From: Planctomycetota bacterium | GTDB taxonomy: Bacteria; Planctomycetota; Phycisphaerae; Phycisphaerales; SM1A02 | DNA: 16,108 nucleotides | NCBI GenBank assembly: GCA_003671065.1 | Contig: QWPU01000031.1 | Coordinates: 1 to 16,108, forward strand | Reading direction: 5' to 3' | Part shown: one piece after another, positions 13,064 through 16,108 of the stretch | Layout: the number at the start of each line of letters is the position of its first letter | How positions within the stretch are numbered: position 1 is the stretch's first letter | Translations under genes and position numbers: made by a program | Notes under the pieces: generated by a model | Database searches by the model: none | Seen by the model: the letters and a program-made list of their open reading frames with translations, nothing else | Told to the model about the DNA's origin: nothing

Positions 13064-13663
13064 ATGGCACACGCAACGCGCACCTACCCACGACTCCAAC
13101 AGGCCTACCTCGATGTAGTTGGCCCGAAGGCTATTCAAGAGTTCGGACTCAAGAACAAGCACGAACTCCCGAAGCTGACGAAGATCGTCATGAACGCGGG
13201 CATCGGCAAGTTTCTTGACAACCAGAAGCTCAAGCCTGAGATTCGCGATCAGATCATCAACAACTTCCGCACCATCACTGGTCAGAAGCCAATCATGCTC
13301 AAGGCCAAGAAGGCCGTTGCGCAGTTCCGCGTGCGTGAAGGCATGCCAAGCGCCTTTATGGTCACGCTTCGTCGCGATCAGATGTGGCACTTCATGGATC
13401 GCCTCATCAACCTCGCGATTCCTCGTATCAAGGATTTCCGCGGCGTGAAGGACAAGTCATTTGACGAGGGCGGCTCTTACTCGATGGGTCTCACCGAGCA
13501 AGCAGTGTGGCCTGAAATCAACATGGCCAACGCCACGATCAATCACGGTATGCACATCACCTTTGTGTTCGAGAAGTCGGACCCGAAGAAGAGCCGCTTT
13601 GTACTTTCCGAATTGGGAATGCCATTCGTTAAGCCTGAAGAGCGCAAAGTGAAAGCCAAGTAA
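13064..13663 (+). CDS. rplE: 50S ribosomal protein L5
   Basis: L5 binds 5S rRNA in the central protuberance and contacts the P-site tRNA. The 199-residue product has LPKLTKIVMNAGIG (about 38-51), the ITGQKPIMLKAKKAVAQFRVREG region (part: KAKKAVAQFRVREG), RIKDFRGVKDKSFD, and YSMGLTEQAVWPEIN near the C-terminal third. Bacterial L5 is usually about 180 residues; the extra length is at both ends, with a short basic KVKAK end. I chose ATG at 13064 over the in-frame ATG at 13037 because 13037 lies in a hairpin loop and the nine extra residues match no L5 N-terminus. A purine-rich AGAAAGAAAA precedes the chosen start, without a strong Shine-Dalgarno sequence. Confidence 0.95.
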   Translation: MAHATRTYPRLQQAYLDVVGPKAIQEFGLKNKHELPKLTKIVMNAGIGKFLDNQKLKPEIRDQIINNFRTITGQKPIMLKAKKAVAQFRVREGMPSAFMVTLRRDQMWHFMDRLINLAIPRIKDFRGVKDKSFDEGGSYSMGLTEQAVWPEINMANATINHGMHITFVFEKSDPKKSRFVLSELGMPFVKPEERKVKAK

Positions 13664-13727
13664 ATCAATCATCCGCACGACCATCCGCATTTCGCGGGTG
13701 CCAGTGCAACGACATGAAGTAAGCCGC

Positions 13728-13754
13728 AATCAGTTAGTAATCAGTTAGCAATCA
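13728..13754. repeat. 11-bp tandem repeat between rplE and rpsN
   Basis: AATCAGTTAGT (13728-13738), AATCAGTTAGC (13739-13749) and a partial third copy AATCA (13750-13754). In the same spacer the 8-mer CATCCGCA occurs twice, 12 bases apart (13670-13677, 13682-13689). Confidence 0.9.
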
Positions 13755-13760
13755 AGACGC

Positions 13761-13781
13761 AGGGCTCGACTATCGAACCCT
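13761..13781 (+). other. Hairpin between rplE and rpsN
   Basis: AGGG and TCGA (13761-13764, 13766-13769) pair with TCGA and CCCT (13773-13776, 13778-13781), with one C-A mismatch and the loop CTA. It lies about 30 bases upstream of rpsN. There is no T-run after it. Confidence 0.45.
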
Positions 13782-13812
13782 CTCTGGAAGAACCCGAAAT
13801 CCGGAATCATCA

Positions 13813-13998
13813 ATGGCCAGCAAGCGAACCTTCAACAAAATGCAGCGCAAGCCTAAGTTCTCCTCACGAGCAGAGGTGCGCTGTGAAATCACTGGCCGCA
13901 AGCGCGGCGTATATCGCAAGTTTCGCATCTGCCGTCACCAGCTTCGCGAATTGGCGTTGCAGGGGATGATCCCAGGTATGCGCAAGGCAAGCTGGTAA
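13813..13998 (+). CDS. rpsN: 30S ribosomal protein S14, short type, with half of the zinc site lost
   Basis: S14 is a late-assembling small-subunit head protein. At 61 residues, and with the end GMIPGMRKASW, it is clearly the short, zinc-type S14 rather than the 100-residue zinc-free type. The family zinc ribbon has two CxxC pairs. Here the first reads C24-E-I-T27 and the second C40-R-H-Q43, so only one Cys of each pair remains. The intervening VYRKFRIC is canonical. The DNA codons (TGT, ACT, TGC, CAG) are unambiguous and the frame is intact, so it is not a broken gene. Either the protein folds without zinc or H42 and others supply ligands. ATG at 13813 has a weak ribosome binding site. Wide spacers lie on both sides (149 and 179 bases). 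Confidence 0.95.
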   Translation: MASKRTFNKMQRKPKFSSRAEVRCEITGRKRGVYRKFRICRHQLRELALQGMIPGMRKASW

Positions 13999-14020
13999 GT
14001 ACCAGTGAGCCAAGACTGAT

Positions 14021-14050
14021 TGTGCGAGTCGCTCGTTTGCGTTTCGCACA
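14021..14050 (+). other. Hairpin after rpsN
   Basis: TGTGCGA (14021-14027) pairs perfectly with TCGCACA (14044-14050), enclosing 16 bases. It begins 22 bases after the rpsN stop and directly abuts the 11-bp repeat array. No T-run follows. Confidence 0.5.
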
Positions 14051-14051
14051 G

Positions 14052-14093
14052 CACGATTGATACACGATTGATACACGATTGATACACGATTGA
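14052..14093. repeat. 11-bp tandem repeat, nearly four copies, between rpsN and rpsH
   Basis: A partial copy CACGATTGA (14052-14060) is followed by three perfect copies of TACACGATTGA (14061-14071, 14072-14082, 14083-14093). It is the cleanest array in the window. The unit is too short, and lacks unique spacers, for a CRISPR. Confidence 0.97.
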
Positions 14094-14139
14094 GTTCGGT
14101 TCCCCGCGCTCGATCAACGAAGTACGAACTGTTTGTAGC

Positions 14140-14162
14140 TCCCCACGGAAGTCCGTTGGGGA
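14140..14162 (+). promoter_or_regulatory. Hairpin just upstream of the rpsH ribosome binding site
   Basis: TCCCCA (14140-14145) pairs with TGGGGA (14157-14162), then CGG (14146-14148) with CCG (14153-14155), with one bulged T (14156) and the loop AAGT. It is directly followed by the rpsH ribosome binding site AGGAG (14165-14169). A role in controlling rpsH translation is plausible from position only. Confidence 0.5.
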
Positions 14163-14177
14163 ACAGGAGCCTCAGAA

Positions 14178-14576
14178 ATGGCCGTTCAAGATCTCACCGC
14201 CGACATGCTCACTCGAATCCGCAATGCCGTGCGCAACCGCGAGAAATCAGTTGTTGTGCTCAGCAATAAGCTCAACCGCGGCGTCGCGGGCGTCCTCAAG
14301 GACGAGGGCTACATCGCAGACTTTGAGTGTGTCGCTGATGGCCGTCAAGGCCTCATTCGCCTCAACCTCAAGTACGGCACTCGCGGCGAGAACATCATCA
14401 ACGAGATCCGCCGCATCTCGAAGTCTGGTTGCCGATCCTATTCGGCAGCTGGCGAACTGCCGCGTCCGCTGCAGGGCCTCGGTATCTCGATCGTTTCGAC
14501 GAGCCGTGGCATCATGTCTGACCGCCGTGCGCGCGAAATGCGCGTGGGTGGCGAAGTTGTTGCCACCGTCTGCTGA
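14178..14576 (+). CDS. rpsH: 30S ribosomal protein S8
   Basis: S8 is a primary 16S rRNA binder in the platform and, in Escherichia coli, the translational repressor of the spc operon. The 132-residue product has normal length. Features: DLTADMLTRIRNAVRNREKSV (5-25; usually D-IADMLTRIRNA), VLKDEGYIADFE, the RRISKSGCRSY region (usually RVSKPGRRVY), and the near-canonical C-terminal half with GLGISIVSTSRGIMSDRRAR (part: GISIVSTSRGIMSDR). ATG at 14178 follows AGGAG (14165-14169) by 8 bases and a hairpin further upstream. Confidence 0.97.
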   Translation: MAVQDLTADMLTRIRNAVRNREKSVVVLSNKLNRGVAGVLKDEGYIADFECVADGRQGLIRLNLKYGTRGENIINEIRRISKSGCRSYSAAGELPRPLQGLGISIVSTSRGIMSDRRAREMRVGGEVVATVC

Positions 14577-14645
14577 TTCACACGACCGTATCTCGTCGCT
14601 CGAAATTGAGCACGACTGAAATTCAGAGTTTGCCAGGAGCACGCC

Positions 14646-15215
14646 ATGTCCCGAATCGGAAAAAAGCCCATCCTCGTTCCCGCCACCTGTAAGGTCGCCG
14701 TGAATGCTGCGACTCGTGAAGTCGCCATCACTGGTCCTAAGGGCGAGACGCTCAAACTCATCCACCGACCAGAGGTCAATGTTGCTTGGAACGAGAAGGA
14801 TCGCCAGATTCTTTGCACGACCGACATGGCCCGTCTTGATGAAGGCAATCGCAAGGCGTTCTGGGGAACGACGCGCGCCAACATCAATAACATGATCAAG
14901 GGCGTCATCGAAGGCTATGTCGAGAAACTTGAAGTGGTCGGCGTCGGTTACTCGGCGAAGGTCGTTGGCAAGAAGATCGACCTCAAGCTCGGTTTCGCCA
15001 ATGTGATCTCGATCGTGATCCCTGCTGGTGTCAATGTTGTTGTCACCACTGAAGGCGTCATCACCATCACCATCACTGGCGCGAGCCGTCAAGCGGTGGG
15101 TCAACTTGCCGCGGCGATCCGCTCGAAGCGCAAGCCTGAGCCCTACAACGGCAAGGGCATCAAGTACCTCGGCGAAACCATCATCCGCAAGCAGGGCAAG
15201 GCAACTGGCGGCTAA
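14646..15215 (+). CDS. rplF: 50S ribosomal protein L6
   Basis: L6 has two similar domains and lies near the factor-binding site and the L7/L12 stalk base. The 189-residue product starts MSRIGKKPILVP as usual. It has GPKGE at about 35-39, the WGTTRANINNMIKGV helix (78-92), LEVVGVGYSAKVVGKKIDLKLGF (part: VGVGYSAKVVGKKIDLKLG), a GAS-Q-VGQLAA segment and the family C-terminal signature EPYNGKGIKYLGETIIRK (part: YNGKGIKY). Length is close to the usual 175-180, with a few extra residues. ATG at 14646 follows AGGAG (14635-14639) by 6 bases. Spacers of 69 and 102 bases flank it, and both contain the 12-mer CACGACTGAAAT. Confidence 0.97.
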   Translation: MSRIGKKPILVPATCKVAVNAATREVAITGPKGETLKLIHRPEVNVAWNEKDRQILCTTDMARLDEGNRKAFWGTTRANINNMIKGVIEGYVEKLEVVGVGYSAKVVGKKIDLKLGFANVISIVIPAGVNVVVTTEGVITITITGASRQAVGQLAAAIRSKRKPEPYNGKGIKYLGETIIRKQGKATGG

Positions 15216-15273
15216 GCCATGAGTTTCTGAAACCGTATTGCGAATGAACTGCGAACAACACACGACTGAAATC

Positions 15274-15289
15274 ACTGCTTCAACGCAGT
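15274..15289 (+). other. Small hairpin between rplF and rplR
   Basis: ACTGC and GCAGT pair perfectly around a 6-base loop. Direct copies of ACGACTGA flank it (15262-15269 and 15291-15298). No T-run follows. Confidence 0.35.
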
Positions 15290-15317
15290 AACGACTGAGC
15301 AAAGGACACTAGATCAC

Positions 15318-15677
15318 ATGAACCGACAGACCAACAAGCGCGTCCGCCGAGCCCGTCGCAAGCAAGGAATCCGTAAGGACATCTTTGGCATGCCTGATCG
15401 TCCGCGCCTCTCGGTGTTTCGCTCGCTCAACCATGTGTACGCACAGGTGATCGACGATCTCACGGGCAAGACGCTTGCATCCGCATCGACCCGCGATAAG
15501 GGTTTCGGCGATGTGGGCGCGAAGATGAGCGAAGCGACTGCGGTCGGCAAGCTCGTCGCTGAGCGTGCTAAGGAGAAGGGCGTTTCGAAGGTTGTCTTCG
15601 ATCGCAACGGATATCTCTTCCACGGCCGTGTCAAAGCGCTCGCTCAAGGCGCTCGTGATGCTGGCCTGCTGTTCTAA
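15318..15677 (+). CDS. rplR: 50S ribosomal protein L18
   Basis: L18 binds 5S rRNA with L5 and L25-type proteins in the central protuberance. The 119-residue product has the family's basic N-terminus (RVRRARRKQGIRKDIFG, 8-24), RPRLSVFRSLNHVYAQVIDD (part: RLSVFRSLNHVYAQVID), LASASTRDKG, VGKLVAERAKEKGV and the closing FDRNGYLFHGRVKALAQGAR with AGLLF. Length is normal. ATG at 15318 follows AAGGA (15302-15306) by 11 bases, and its GATCACATG start context matches that of rpsJ. Confidence 0.97.
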   Translation: MNRQTNKRVRRARRKQGIRKDIFGMPDRPRLSVFRSLNHVYAQVIDDLTGKTLASASTRDKGFGDVGAKMSEATAVGKLVAERAKEKGVSKVVFDRNGYLFHGRVKALAQGARDAGLLF

Positions 15678-15722
15678 ATTGCGATTCTCTACGAACGAAA
15701 GTTGAAATACACATCCTCGTGA

Positions 15723-15752
15723 GCACACTGCGACCGCACACTGCGACCGCAC
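15723..15752. repeat. 13-bp tandem repeat between rplR and rpsE
   Basis: Two perfect copies of GCACACTGCGACC (15723-15735, 15736-15748) are followed by a partial GCAC (15749-15752). The array is bracketed by CCTCG (15715-15719) and CGAGG (15761-15765), which could pair and present it as a large loop. Confidence 0.95.
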
Positions 15753-15786
15753 CGTGACTTCGAGGGCATCACGACTGGCTACCACC

Positions 15787-16108
15787 ATGGCAGAGTTCCT
15801 CAGCAAAGATTCTTCTTCGTCCGATTCGACCACAGTCGGTGTCTATCGCACCTCCTCCACCGTTGCAGGTGGTCGTCGCTTCTCGTTTGCCGCGATGGTT
15901 GTCGTCGGTGACCGTGGCGGACGCGCAGGCGTCGGTTACGCGAAGTCGAACCAAGTGCCTCAGAGCATTGAGAAGGCGCAGAAGGAAGCATCGCGCAAGA
16001 TGACTTCGTTCCAGCTCCAAGGTCACACGATTCCACACATGGTCGTTGGTCGCTTCGGCGCGACGACGGTGAAGTTGATGCCTGCAGCACCAGGTACTGG
16101 CGTTATTG
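15787..16108 (+). CDS. rpsE: 30S ribosomal protein S5, 5' part (3' end outside window)
   Basis: S5 lies at the mRNA entry and decoding region and affects fidelity. The visible 107 residues cover the double-stranded-RNA-binding-type N-terminal domain and the start of the C-terminal domain: VAGGRRFSFAAMVVVGDRGG (27-46), GRAGVGYAKSNQVPQSIEKA (part: GVGYAKSNQVP), and MPAAPGTGVI where the window ends. The first 20 residues are Ser/Thr/Asp-rich and do not resemble the common acidic-basic S5 start, but the core follows directly. ATG at 15787 has no Shine-Dalgarno sequence in the usual place. A 109-base spacer with a 13-bp tandem repeat precedes it. Confidence 0.95.
   Translation, partial: MAEFLSKDSSSSDSTTVGVYRTSSTVAGGRRFSFAAMVVVGDRGGRAGVGYAKSNQVPQSIEKAQKEASRKMTSFQLQGHTIPHMVVGRFGATTVKLMPAAPGTGVI

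Noticed and set aside
13761..13790. A tRNA fragment, because the reverse strand contains GGGTTCGA like a T-arm
   Set aside because: There is no acceptor stem, anticodon arm or D-arm around it; the match is a short hairpin only.
14052..14093. CRISPR-like array
   Set aside because: The 11-bp units are directly adjacent with no unique spacers and there are no cas genes.
14247..15302. A 351-codon minus-strand frame across rpsH, rplF and spacers
   Set aside because: It lies antisense to two certain ribosomal genes and their spacers, and its translation resembles no protein; long antisense frames are expected from the codon bias here.

Overview
The window is chromosomal DNA from a free-living-type bacterium of moderately high G+C. 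Its backbone is an almost complete S10-spc ribosomal protein cluster in the canonical bacterial order. Several traits suggest the Planctomycetota, perhaps the Phycisphaerae: unusually wide spacers inside the ribosomal cluster, many starts with a weak or absent Shine-Dalgarno sequence, divergent L2 and S14 proteins, and a neighbouring protein with an HGTGGAKYD motif that I associate from memory with planctomycete proteins. The taxonomic call is inference, not proven by the sequence.

Layout. (1) Positions 1-1714, plus strand: the 3' part of an NAD(P)H-hydrate dehydratase gene, then a YhaM-type OB-fold/HD 3'-5' exoribonuclease. (2) Positions 1748-5363, minus strand: a tightly coupled three-gene operon, read from high to low coordinates. 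It encodes a probable exported protein of unknown function, a DPM1-like family 2 glycosyltransferase and a BshC-like protein. Consecutive genes overlap by 4 bases (TTGA and ATGA). It converges with the exonuclease gene across 33 bases. (3) Positions 5364-5863: a 500-base divergent control region with a good promoter candidate for the ribosomal operon, a strong hairpin at the predicted 5' end of its leader, and a weaker promoter candidate for the minus-strand operon. (4) Positions 5864-16108, plus strand: rpsJ, rplC, rplD, rplW, rplB, rpsS, rplV, rpsC, rplP, rpmC, rpsQ, rplN, rplX, rplE, rpsN, rpsH, rplF, rplR and rpsE (cut by the window end). No gene of the canonical order is missing up to rpsE.

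The genes of part 4 encode proteins of both ribosomal subunits. Some pairs are tightly coupled (rplD-rplW share one base; rplN-rplX are 2 bases apart), but most are separated by 60-330 bases. These spacers are the most unusual thing in the window. Most hold a stable inverted repeat without a T-tract, and many hold perfect or near-perfect tandem duplications of 10-15 bases. The same 12-base tandem duplications also occur in the coding DNA of the extra C-terminal tails of L4 and L24.

I see no mobile element, CRISPR array, tRNA, rRNA or defence system. I do not see a clearly new multi-gene system. The best leads are the hairpin and duplication architecture of the ribosomal spacers, the half-lost zinc site of S14, the altered L2 active-site loop, the L4 and L24 tails, and the uncharacterised minus-strand operon.
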